Part shown: positions 16,706 through 24,033 of the stretch, one piece after another | How the letters are laid out: the number at the start of each line of letters is the position of its first letter | Position numbering within the stretch: position 1 is the stretch's first letter | NCBI RefSeq assembly: GCF_024181405.1 | Contig: NZ_CP051302.1 | Location: forward strand, 434,001 to 498,000 | Direction: 5' to 3' | Source: Treponema denticola | Lineage (GTDB): Bacteria > Spirochaetota > Spirochaetia > Treponematales > Treponemataceae | DNA length: 64,000 bases | Program-made: the position numbers and the translations under genes | The notes under the pieces: model-generated | The model's input: the letters and a program-made list of their open reading frames with translations, nothing else | Told to the model about the DNA's origin: nothing | Databases searched by the model: none

Positions 16706-17554
16706 ATGGTTTCCGTATATAGACAATATGAAAATTCCAACTCCTCGGTTTTAACCAATTCGCTGTTGCGCAGGGAATTTCTTTACGGCCTAAAATTTTT
16801 TGCCGTACAAGAGAATTTTATGAGCGAGCAAGGCGCTGTATTGCGTATGAGGATTTCTTTGGCCTGCGTAGAAGCCAGAGCTGTGGTTATTGACGCCTAT
16901 ATTCAAACCGACGGAAACCTGTCATACCTCTTTGTTTTATGCTCATCGATTCTGCCTCCTCAAGTTTTTTCTGAAACCGTAAAAAATATCCTTCCGAATG
17001 CGGTTATCGAAGAATTTTATAAGACTCAGGCTGAAGGCTATTTGGAATCGGCCTCTCAAGAGGCACTGACAAAAAAGCCGATCCCGTTTTTTTCACCCGC
17101 AGGAGTAAATTCCGAATCAAACCATCTTTTAATTTCTCTTTTTATTGAGCATAGGGCTGTCCTTTTGGAGAATAAAAAAGGCGGTCTTTTGGAAAAAAGC
17201 CTAAAAAAAGGCTCTCGAAGTCTTTTAAATGAGGCTTCCGAAATACGCAAATATTCTGCTGCAAATTTGGATCTAAACATCTTGTTGTTTCAAAAAGAAA
17301 ATCTAATCCTTTCGATTCCGGTTTTTCAGATCAAAAAAATCGATAAAGATGTTTTTCAGAAAAAGTTCATTCAAATTTTTCCCGAATACGGAGGAAAAAA
17401 AATCTATGTAGATGATGTCTCTTGTATAAAAAACATAGATCTTTCCAAAGTAAATTTTACCAAAAGGTTGAAAAGGGGTATATATAGAATCACAATATCC
17501 GGTGCTAAGACAATCTTGGAATTTAACCTTTTAGTTCCTTCGATGTATGAGTGA
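16706..17554 (+). CDS. Hypothetical protein, unknown family
   Basis: 282 residues, soluble, no signal peptide or membrane segment, mixed alpha/beta composition, with hydrophobic strands such as LSYLFVLCSSILPPQVF and HLLISLFIEHRAVLLE. I do not recognise a domain. The ATG at 16706 has no Shine-Dalgarno sequence; a possible -10 (TAAAAT, 16695-16700) lies close by, but no matching -35 is seen. Its stop lies only six bases before a duplicated stub of the CCA-enzyme gene start, which suggests that it originally ran straight into that gene before the Rpn segment was inserted. Confidence 0.6.
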   Translation: MVSVYRQYENSNSSVLTNSLLRREFLYGLKFFAVQENFMSEQGAVLRMRISLACVEARAVVIDAYIQTDGNLSYLFVLCSSILPPQVFSETVKNILPNAVIEEFYKTQAEGYLESASQEALTKKPIPFFSPAGVNSESNHLLISLFIEHRAVLLENKKGGLLEKSLKKGSRSLLNEASEIRKYSAANLDLNILLFQKENLILSIPVFQIKKIDKDVFQKKFIQIFPEYGGKKIYVDDVSCIKNIDLSKVNFTKRLKRGIYRITISGAKTILEFNLLVPSMYE

Positions 17555-17595
17555 ATTCCTATGCGCTATCCTGTTTCAAAAAAAATAAATAAAAT
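17555..17595 (+). repeat. Left copy of a 41-bp direct repeat: decayed stub of the CCA-enzyme gene start
   Basis: Matches 18667-18707 with 32 identical bases followed by nine bases containing three A/G transitions. It contains the ATG and first codons of the CCA enzyme (MRYPVSKK), then diverges and reaches a TAA four codons later, so it encodes nothing useful. Confidence 0.85.
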
Positions 17596-17745
17596 GTAAA
17601 AATTTAAGTTCTTAAAAACTTTTCTATAATCCCGTCGCTATAAAATAAACAATTTTTTTTCAAAATTTTACTATTTATTCAGCTTATAACCCTATAATTA
17701 TGTGAAGACAGGCAAGGATAATTTGCTGTTTTAAGGAGAAAAGTT

Positions 17746-18621
17746 ATGTCAAATGAACAAACTATTTTAAACCCCAAAACCGATTGGGTTTTTAAGCTGA
17801 TGTTTTCCAAAGGCGAAGAAGGCAACAAGGCTCTTATAAGTTTTCTAAACGCCTTTTTGGAAGATTCTTACGGTAAAATCAATAAGGCAGAAATCATAAA
17901 CACCGAGCTTATCCGCGATAGGCCTTCGGGAGAAACATACCGCCTCGATTTTTTGATTAGAACCGACAACGGCCTTATTGTAGACCTTGAAATGCAGCAG
18001 TTTTGGAAAACAAACTATACTCGCAGAAGTCAAATGTACCTCATGCGCCTCGCTTCCCGCTTTTTAAAGACGGAGCCCAGGGAAGACGATTTTTTGTACG
18101 CTATAAGTCTTTCCGTTTTTGGCTGCGATGTTCCTAAAAACGCAGAGCTTGTAAAGATGTCTGAGAGCTCGATAATTCAATATCTTTATGTTGAATTAAA
18201 CGAGCTAATAGTTTATACTATGAAAAAGAGATTGGAAGAGTATAGCTTAAAAGACTTTTGGATAAGATTTTTAGCCAACTATGAAGAAGACAAAAAAAGC
18301 GGAATGTTGGAAGAATTGTGTAAATTAGAGGAGGGTATAAAAATGGCAGAAGCAACACTCTTTAGGGTAACGGATGAAGAGAGGCGAATGGCAATAGAAC
18401 TCTCTGATGAAAAATACCGGATGTATGTGGAAGATGAACGCAGTGAAGCTAGAAGAGAGGGCTTGGCCGAAGGCCGGTCTGCCGGTTTAGCAGAAGGCCG
18501 AGCCGAAGGCTTATATCAAGCAAAAGTGGAAGTGGCTGTCTCTTTTAAGAGACTTGGTGTTGATATTGATAAAATAGCTGAAGGTACAGGCTTGAGCCGA
18601 GAAAAAATAGAAGCGCTGTAG
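17746..18621 (+). CDS. Rpn family recombination-promoting nuclease / PD-(D/E)XK (PDDEXK_2) protein
   Basis: 291 residues. The N-terminal part has the family pattern NPKTDWVFKLMFS, then YRLDFLIRTDNG and LIVDLEMQ, which supply the D...E-x-Q nuclease residues, followed by RRSQMYLMRLAS. The C-terminal end has the typical repeat-rich tail (EGLAEGRSAGLAEGRAEGL). Rpn proteins are DNA endonucleases linked to RecA-independent recombination and horizontal spread; treponemes carry many copies. AAGGAG precedes the ATG. It lies inside a segment flanked by a 41-bp duplication, consistent with arrival by insertion. Confidence 0.88.
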   Translation: MSNEQTILNPKTDWVFKLMFSKGEEGNKALISFLNAFLEDSYGKINKAEIINTELIRDRPSGETYRLDFLIRTDNGLIVDLEMQQFWKTNYTRRSQMYLMRLASRFLKTEPREDDFLYAISLSVFGCDVPKNAELVKMSESSIIQYLYVELNELIVYTMKKRLEEYSLKDFWIRFLANYEEDKKSGMLEELCKLEEGIKMAEATLFRVTDEERRMAIELSDEKYRMYVEDERSEARREGLAEGRSAGLAEGRAEGLYQAKVEVAVSFKRLGVDIDKIAEGTGLSREKIEAL

Positions 18622-18635
18622 CTTAAAAACGCCTA

Positions 18636-18664
18636 TAGACAGGTCCTAAATTTTTGTGTAAACT
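18636..18664 (+). promoter_or_regulatory. Promoter of the CCA-adding enzyme gene, placed for a leaderless transcript
   Basis: TAGACA (18636-18641), 17 bp, TAAACT (18659-18664), then 8 nt to the ATG at 18673. No ribosome binding site. The promoter lies in the inserted segment, outside the duplicated sequence. Confidence 0.5.
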
Positions 18665-18666
18665 TT

Positions 18667-18707
18667 ATTCCTATGCGCTATCCTGTTTCAAAAAAAATGA
18701 GTGAAAT
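18667..18707 (+). repeat. Right copy of the 41-bp direct repeat (functional start of the CCA-enzyme gene)
   Basis: Partner of 17555-17595. This copy continues into the intact gene. Confidence 0.85.
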
Positions 18708-20019
18708 CGCTTCCGTTTTTTTCAATGCCGGTTTTTCGGCCTACCTTGTGGGCGGAGCTGTGCGGGACTGGTTTTTAGGAAAACCGTGCAAGGATTACGA
18801 TATAGCTACCGATGCCGAACCCAAGGAAGTTCAAGCCCTTTTCCGTAAGACTATTCCTACAGGGATAGCCCACGGTACGGTTACTATTCTTTACAAGGGC
18901 GAAAAAATAGAATGTACCACCTTCCGCTGCGAGGCTGATTATTCCGACGGCCGAAGGCCTCAGAAGATTAATTACGTCCGTTCAATCGAAGAAGATTTGA
19001 GCCGCAGAGACTTCACTATGAATGCAATAGCAGTTTCTTTAAAGGACGGCTCCATTGTAGACCCTTTTGAGGGCGTAAAATCAATAAAATCAAAAACCAT
19101 TAAGACCGTCGGTTCTCCCCTTGACCGCTTTGGAGAAGACGGTTTGAGGCCTATCAGGGCAATCCGCTTTGCTTCACAGCTGGGCTTTAAGATAGAAGAA
19201 GAAACCTTAAAAGCAATTCCTTTAAGTATTGAAGTTTGCAAAAAAGTTTCGATAGAAAGGTTTCGGGACGAATTCGTTAAAATGCTTTTAAGTGAGCATC
19301 CCATAATTTCTTTAAGGCTCTTGGAGGATACAGGGCTTTTAAAAATCTTTTTGCCCGAGCTTTCGGATTGCCGCGGGGTCGAGCAAAAAGGAATGCACTC
19401 CTTCGATGTGCTTGACCACAGCTTTTTAAGCTGTGATGCCGCTCCGCAAGATAATTTGATTGTGAGATTGGCTGCCCTTTTCCACGATATAGGAAAGGTA
19501 AGTACTAGGGAAAAAAATGAATACAGCGATTATACCTTTTATAAGCATGAGGCGGTTTCGGAAAAACTTACCAAAAAGATAATGCAGCGTTTAAAATTCC
19601 CGAATAAGGAAATTGAAGAGGTTTCTCATCTTGTGGGGCTTCACATGTTTCATTATACGGAAGATTGGACCGATGCCGCCGTCCGCCGCTTTATAGTCAG
19701 AGCCGGTGTAGAAAATATTCCGAATCTCTTCGATTTAAGAAGGGCCGACGGTTTCGGCATGACGGGACAGGCTCCCGATTTAAGCAATTTGGCGGCCTTT
19801 AAAAAGAGGCTTGAAAAAGTCATAGCCGAAGATTCTGCTCTTAGCTTAAAAGATCTGGCCGTCGGCGGCAGAGAACTGATGGAAATCGGAATTCCTGCAG
19901 GGCCTAAGCTCGGCATAATCTTACAAAAGCTATTTGAAGCTGTTCTTGAAGACCCTTCACAAAATACCAAAGCCCAACTTTTAAAAATTGCGGCTGCAAT
20001 AAATTCCAATTTGAGTTAA
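18673..20019 (+). CDS. CCA tRNA nucleotidyltransferase (poly(A) polymerase family, with HD domain)
   Basis: 448 residues. The nucleotidyltransferase head has GGAVRDWFLG at about 27-36 and the metal-binding D41-Y-D43. RRDFTMNAIAV and GEDGLRPIRAIRFA then follow for template recognition. An HD-type domain (HSFDVLDHSF, LAALFHDIGK) follows at about 235-345. These features fit the bacterial class II CCA-adding enzyme; a pure poly(A) polymerase is less likely but not excluded. The start ATG lies inside the duplicated 41 bp. No Shine-Dalgarno sequence is present; a promoter ends 8 nt upstream. Confidence 0.9.
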   Translation: MRYPVSKKMSEIASVFFNAGFSAYLVGGAVRDWFLGKPCKDYDIATDAEPKEVQALFRKTIPTGIAHGTVTILYKGEKIECTTFRCEADYSDGRRPQKINYVRSIEEDLSRRDFTMNAIAVSLKDGSIVDPFEGVKSIKSKTIKTVGSPLDRFGEDGLRPIRAIRFASQLGFKIEEETLKAIPLSIEVCKKVSIERFRDEFVKMLLSEHPIISLRLLEDTGLLKIFLPELSDCRGVEQKGMHSFDVLDHSFLSCDAAPQDNLIVRLAALFHDIGKVSTREKNEYSDYTFYKHEAVSEKLTKKIMQRLKFPNKEIEEVSHLVGLHMFHYTEDWTDAAVRRFIVRAGVENIPNLFDLRRADGFGMTGQAPDLSNLAAFKKRLEKVIAEDSALSLKDLAVGGRELMEIGIPAGPKLGIILQKLFEAVLEDPSQNTKAQLLKIAAAINSNLS

Positions 20020-20033
20020 ATTATTGATATTAA

Positions 20034-20070
20034 GGAAAACCTCAAAAAACTGAAGTTTTTAGAGGTTCCC
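20034..20070. repeat. Hairpin between the CCA-enzyme gene and corA
   Basis: An inverted repeat with arms GGAAAACCTC...ACT and AGTTTTTAGAGGTTCC around a tiny loop. There is no T-tract, so it is a poor intrinsic terminator. Its right arm resembles that of the hairpin at 56114-56150. Confidence 0.6.
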
Positions 20071-20099
20071 ATAATATAAAAAATATGATAGGCTAAGCT

Positions 20100-21032
20100 A
20101 TGTTTGTAAAATTAGATGCAGAATTGACACCGATTGATCCTCGGACCGAAAAAATAACGGGACCTGTTGCGGGCTATATAAAATTTAAAGAACTCATCGA
20201 GCTTCAAGGGCTTTTAGGCCTAGATCCTCTTTTTATCGAGCAATGCAGCGATTTTTCCCAACAAAATACCCTGGGTGTTTGGGAAGACTACAGTTTCGGC
20301 GTTATAAATATAGTCGAAATGGAAAACATTTTTAAAGACCGCGATACGATAGGGCTTTATATATCGAAAAATCTTTTTTTGGCCATAGAAATTATCGACA
20401 AGGATTACTCCGCTCAAAAAGCTTTTGAAGCTGCCTTACAGCAAACTATAGTTCGTGAAAGAAATATTCCGCGTATTCTTAACCGTTTTTTTAAAGAGCT
20501 TATCAAGTCCCATGCCGGCGTCTATTACCGTTTTAGAAAAAAAATATCCGAGCTGGAAATGCGGGTTTGGGAAAAAATAGAAGAAGACAGTAACTTTGAA
20601 TCGGAGCTTTCGAATATAAACAACGAGCTTTTAACCCTATTTAGCTATTATGATCAATTGGAAGATTTTTGCCAGGAGCTGGCCGAAAACGAAAACGAAA
20701 TTTTTACCGAAGAAGAGTTGACAATCATAAATCTGCTTTCCAAAAGGGTAGAGCGTTATGGAGCAAACATCCGTATTTTAAGGGAGTATTCAAATCAGTT
20801 ACGGGAATCCTATCAAGCTCAGCTGGACCTGCACCTCAATAAGATTATGAAAATCTTTACGGTTGTAACTACAATCTTTCTTCCTCTGACTCTTGTAGCG
20901 GGCTGGTACGGTATGAACTTTACCCACATGCCCGAGCTTTCATGGAAGTACGGCTATATTACGGTTATAATACTGAGTATTGCCATCGTTGTTTTAGGAC
21001 TTTGCTGGTTTAAAAAGAAAAAACTGATATAA
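20100..21032 (+). CDS. CorA family Mg2+/divalent cation transporter
   Basis: 310 residues: a long acidic, helical cytoplasmic domain, then two C-terminal transmembrane helices (about 248-268 and 282-303). The signature G271-M272-N273 follows the first helix (YGMNFTHMPE), which is diagnostic for CorA channels. They assemble as pentamers in the inner membrane and import Mg2+ (or Co2+, Ni2+). No clear Shine-Dalgarno sequence is seen; a TATGAT box ends 10 nt before the ATG, but its -35 region falls in the upstream hairpin and is poor. It converges on the SDR gene. Confidence 0.92.
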   Translation: MFVKLDAELTPIDPRTEKITGPVAGYIKFKELIELQGLLGLDPLFIEQCSDFSQQNTLGVWEDYSFGVINIVEMENIFKDRDTIGLYISKNLFLAIEIIDKDYSAQKAFEAALQQTIVRERNIPRILNRFFKELIKSHAGVYYRFRKKISELEMRVWEKIEEDSNFESELSNINNELLTLFSYYDQLEDFCQELAENENEIFTEEELTIINLLSKRVERYGANIRILREYSNQLRESYQAQLDLHLNKIMKIFTVVTTIFLPLTLVAGWYGMNFTHMPELSWKYGYITVIILSIAIVVLGLCWFKKKKLI

Positions 21033-21066
21033 AACGGACAGCCCGCGGCTTTTTATAAAAACCGTT

Positions 21067-22638
21067 TCAGGAGATTGCAGAATTAGAAGCTAAAATATCC
21101 CTAAAACAGTCCTTATCATAAAAATTGTTTTCATCGGAGCTGTGATCGTCATACCAAATTTGTGCATAAAAAGGGACATTCTTTGTCTGTTCATCAAAAT
21201 TCCATGGGGGACATGCACATTCGGGACACCAGTGCCCTGTTTTTAGAACGAGGAAGGGGCTCGCTTTAAATTTGTGGCCGTAAGAACAGCTCCATTCAAG
21301 CGGAGTGTAGAGGTCTCCCTTTTTCATTTCGGTGCTTAAGCATTCGCCGCCTCTAAAACGGGCAGCCTCACGTACATCGCTTATATCGAGTTCGTTTTCT
21401 TTTTTGGATTCGTCATAGCCGTGATTCAGCAAAAAAGAAGCGGCTTTTTTTTCGTCTTTTAATTCGGAATAGTTCAGCATTTCTCCCGTTTTCGGATTTT
21501 TGTTTTCCGATAAAAGCTTGTATTCTTTCCAGTTTTGAGGGATTTTTTCAAAGTCTTCTTTCGAGCCGAAAAAAGCCTTTATTCTGCCTTCAAAATTGTG
21601 CTTAATCCAATAAAGAGGAGCATTGCTTGTTTTTAAAAGAGGTTCTATGGCAAATTTTCTGATAAGACGCGGAAATGGTTTTCCCAGCTTAAAATACCAA
21701 AACTTTTTATCGAGTTTTTTAAAAAAGTCCTCAAAGCCTTCATATTGAAAGTCAAGATAATCATTTAAAATACGGGAATCATAGAACCAGCCGCAGTGAA
21801 AGTTGCGGGCCGCATTCCAGTGGGGCTTAAAAATTTCCTTTGCCGATCTGCCCATAAGTTTAAAGCCTCGGTCTAGGGTTTCATAACCGGTAACCCGTGC
21901 TTCTTTTCCGTTTCCTATATTGTAGACCCTCTTCCAAAAATCTTCGGGCAAGGTGCCGCCTGTATCTTTTTCGATGAGGTTTTTAAGCATGAGGCCTGAG
22001 GTGCGGGCTGTTGCCCATTCTATCGGAGTATTCCAGCCTGTGTGGAACATAAGTCCGTCATCCATGTTTTTAAGCATAATATCATCGTATAAAACTCCCG
22101 ACTGCCTTAAAGAAACCCAATACTTTAAGCCCGATTCTATTACTTCACGCTCGGCCATAATCTTAGTGGCCCCGTAAAAGTCAAAGGCAGAACCTATTAA
22201 AGGGTCCCCGGTTCTTATCCATGGGTGTTTAAAGGTTCTGTTTCCGTATTGGGCGACAGTTCCTATATGAATGAATTTTATTCTGTCTTTTTGGGGTTGT
22301 TTTTTTACGGCATTTATCAAATTTAAGGTGCCTAAAAAGTTTGATTTATAGCCTGCATCTGGATTATGGTCTATTACGGGAGGAATTATCGCAGCACAAT
22401 GGATTATATAATCGGCATTTTCGACGGCTCTTTCGCAGTCGGCAAAGATTGATAAGTCTCCGAAAATAATTTTTAAAATATCAGGATATTTTTTTTGCAA
22501 AGATTTAGCTAAACGTATATTGGCTTTTTTTTCCCGTAAAATTACGGTAATATCGTGTTTTCCGGTTTCGGCAATTTGTTTTAAAACTTCAGAGCCCATG
22601 GAGCCTGAAGCTCCGGTAATTAAAATAGTCTTTTTCAT
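21067..22638 (-). CDS. NAD(P)-dependent extended SDR (epimerase/dehydratase family) with a C-terminal zinc-ribbon-like domain
   Basis: 523 residues. The N-terminal Rossmann domain has TGASGSMG at 8-15 for cofactor binding and the catalytic Y-x-x-x-K as YGATK. After the ~330-residue SDR part comes a ~190-residue extension ending in a cysteine-rich module (CSYGHKF then HWCPEC) similar to C-x-x-G-H...C-P-x-C zinc ribbons. The start at 22638 is used since the longer frame to 22683 starts with unlikely residues. No Shine-Dalgarno sequence is seen, and a TATACT box ends 8 nt before the ATG with a poor -35 (TTGCAA, 15-bp spacing). Substrate unknown. Confidence 0.8.
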   Translation of the reverse strand: MKKTILITGASGSMGSEVLKQIAETGKHDITVILREKKANIRLAKSLQKKYPDILKIIFGDLSIFADCERAVENADYIIHCAAIIPPVIDHNPDAGYKSNFLGTLNLINAVKKQPQKDRIKFIHIGTVAQYGNRTFKHPWIRTGDPLIGSAFDFYGATKIMAEREVIESGLKYWVSLRQSGVLYDDIMLKNMDDGLMFHTGWNTPIEWATARTSGLMLKNLIEKDTGGTLPEDFWKRVYNIGNGKEARVTGYETLDRGFKLMGRSAKEIFKPHWNAARNFHCGWFYDSRILNDYLDFQYEGFEDFFKKLDKKFWYFKLGKPFPRLIRKFAIEPLLKTSNAPLYWIKHNFEGRIKAFFGSKEDFEKIPQNWKEYKLLSENKNPKTGEMLNYSELKDEKKAASFLLNHGYDESKKENELDISDVREAARFRGGECLSTEMKKGDLYTPLEWSCSYGHKFKASPFLVLKTGHWCPECACPPWNFDEQTKNVPFYAQIWYDDHSSDENNFYDKDCFRDILASNSAIS

Positions 22639-22741
22639 ATGTCTATAGTATAAAACTTTTTTGACTTTTGCAATAGGAATCAAGAAAAATATTCAAACTC
22701 CAATCTAAGCCCAAAAGCGGGAATAAGTATAAGTCCTCCTC

Positions 22742-22770
22742 TTGAAACAAAATAGAAAAAAAGATATAAT
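22742..22770 (+). promoter_or_regulatory. Promoter of ribF-rpsO-pnp
   Basis: TTGAAA (22742-22747), 17 bp, TATAAT (22765-22770), then 13 nt to the ATG at 22784, giving a leader of about 7 nt. The TTG of the -35 box could be mistaken for an upstream start codon in the same frame. Confidence 0.65.
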
Positions 22771-22783
22771 CCGCTCTGTAGTA

Positions 22784-23647
22784 ATGGATGATTTTAAGAT
22801 AATTTCGTGGGAAGAGCTTGTTGAAGCAGCTCAGATCGTTTTAACGGGTTCGGATTTTTTCCCCGAAGGAAAAGAAACAGCGATTAGTGTGGGCGGTTTT
22901 GACGGCCCCCATAAAGGCCATGATAAGCTTTTACGGCAGGTGTTGACCTATGCAGCCGAAAATACCCTTGTTCCGGGGCTTGTTACTTTTTTCCGCTCGC
23001 CGGCAGCAGTAAAAAATAAGGCTTATTCGGGCGATGTTTCATCGCTCAGGCTAAGATTAAAAAAGTTTCAGGAATTAGGTTTTCATTTCATTGTACTTAT
23101 TGACTTTTCCGCAAGTTTTGCTAAAATAGAAGGAACTGCGTTCTTTGATATTCTTATAAAGACTATCCGTATGAAGTATTTGGCTGTAGGCAGTGATTTT
23201 TTCTGCGGATATCGCCGAGGATTGGGGGTCGACGATTTAAAAGAAATCGCCCCTCAGAAAGGCTTTTGCTTTGATTCCATCGATCCCGTGAATCGAGGTT
23301 CCCTTAAGATTAGCTCCAGTGCTATCAGGGAGGCTGTACGTTTAGGGGATTTTTCCCTTGCAAAAGAGCTTTTGGGTTATCCTTTTTTATTTGATTTCGT
23401 AAGTTTGCCGTGGGAGGTAAAGGACAAAAACACCATTTTTGCTCCCAAGGCATATATATCGCAGATTCTTCCGCAGAGCGGGAAATATAGGGTCTTAGTT
23501 CAAAAAACAGACAGACAAGAACAAGAAGCTCATTGTCTTATAAATGACGACGGGCTGCTCTTGGGTTTTCCTGAAAAGGATTCAAAAGCTTTTGATCTAA
23601 AAGACCTTAATAATTTTGACACTATAGAATTTATTTGTAAGGAGTAA
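22784..23647 (+). CDS. ribF: RibF-type FAD synthetase; riboflavin kinase part appears degenerate
   Basis: 287 residues from the ATG at 22784. The FMN adenylyltransferase half is recognisable: VGGFDGPHKGHDKLL (nucleotidyltransferase H-x-G-H), VGSDFFCGYRRG, and ISSSAIREAVRLGD. In normal RibF this is followed by a riboflavin kinase domain with a G-x(3)-GR-x-LGFPTAN loop. Here only ~85 residues follow, that loop is missing, and only a short strand resembling the kinase barrel remains (SGKYRVLV). So FAD synthesis from FMN is supported, but riboflavin phosphorylation is doubtful. The gene order ribF-rpsO-pnp is widespread. Confidence 0.87.
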   Translation: MDDFKIISWEELVEAAQIVLTGSDFFPEGKETAISVGGFDGPHKGHDKLLRQVLTYAAENTLVPGLVTFFRSPAAVKNKAYSGDVSSLRLRLKKFQELGFHFIVLIDFSASFAKIEGTAFFDILIKTIRMKYLAVGSDFFCGYRRGLGVDDLKEIAPQKGFCFDSIDPVNRGSLKISSSAIREAVRLGDFSLAKELLGYPFLFDFVSLPWEVKDKNTIFAPKAYISQILPQSGKYRVLVQKTDRQEQEAHCLINDDGLLLGFPEKDSKAFDLKDLNNFDTIEFICKE

Positions 23648-23650
23648 GTA

Positions 23651-23920
23651 ATGGCAGTTACTAAAGAACAAAAAGCATCGATCGTAAAGAAATTCGGTGC
23701 AAGCGAAAAAGACACAGGCGATGTAAAGGTGCAGATTGCCTTATTGACCGAAAAAATTAACCAGTTGACAAATCACTGCAAGGAGCATCCTAAAGATGCA
23801 GGCAGCCGAAGAGGTTTGATCAGCATGGTAGGTCATAGACGCAGTTTGCTTAAATACTACCGCAGAACAGACATTGAAGGTTATAGAACTATTCTTAAAG
23901 AGCTTAACCTTAGAAAGTAG
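23651..23920 (+). CDS. rpsO: 30S ribosomal protein S15
   Basis: 89 residues, all-helical, with the conserved [20 protein letters not shown] segment that binds 16S rRNA. AAGGAG lies just upstream and the gene starts 3 bases after ribF. It is followed by a long hairpin and then pnp, as in many bacteria. Confidence 0.98.
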   Translation: MAVTKEQKASIVKKFGASEKDTGDVKVQIALLTEKINQLTNHCKEHPKDAGSRRGLISMVGHRRSLLKYYRRTDIEGYRTILKELNLRK

Positions 23921-23924
23921 TTTG

Positions 23925-23973
23925 ATAAGGTGCAGGGGCAGAAAGACTGAATTCTTGTCCTTGCGCCTTTATC
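23925..23973 (+). repeat. Long hairpin between rpsO and pnp (candidate RNase III processing site or terminator)
   Basis: AAGGTGCAGGGGCAGAA pairs with TTCTTGTCCTTGCGCCTT over about 17-18 positions, with several G-U pairs, around a short loop. The downstream TATCTTTATTT is only a broken T-tract. In E. coli an RNase III-cleaved hairpin occupies this same place and mediates pnp autocontrol. Confidence 0.7.
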
Positions 23974-24033
23974 TTTATTTATTGAGTTTTAAAATTAACG
24001 TAATTTTAAAGAAGAAATTTTCAAAGAGAAAAA

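Larger units (their letters stand above)
17596..18666 (+). mobile_element. Inserted 1.07-kb segment carrying an Rpn-family gene
   Basis: The sequence between the two direct repeats holds one gene with its own AT-rich leader and ribosome binding site. No transposase of a standard IS family and no convincing terminal inverted repeats are present. The boundaries are inferred from the repeat, not from known element ends. Confidence 0.5.

Noticed and set aside
17596..18660. Terminal inverted repeats for the Rpn segment (AAAAATTTAAG versus CCTAAATTTTT)
   Set aside because: Only about ten AT-rich bases match imperfectly; this is expected by chance in such sequence.
21033..21066. Terminator between corA and the SDR gene
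   Set aside because: AAACGG and CCGTTT could pair, but over a long loop with a weak core; not strong enough to call.
22742..22783. TTG start for ribF
   Set aside because: The TTG is part of the -35 box TTGAAA; the ATG at 22784 follows a consensus TATAAT.
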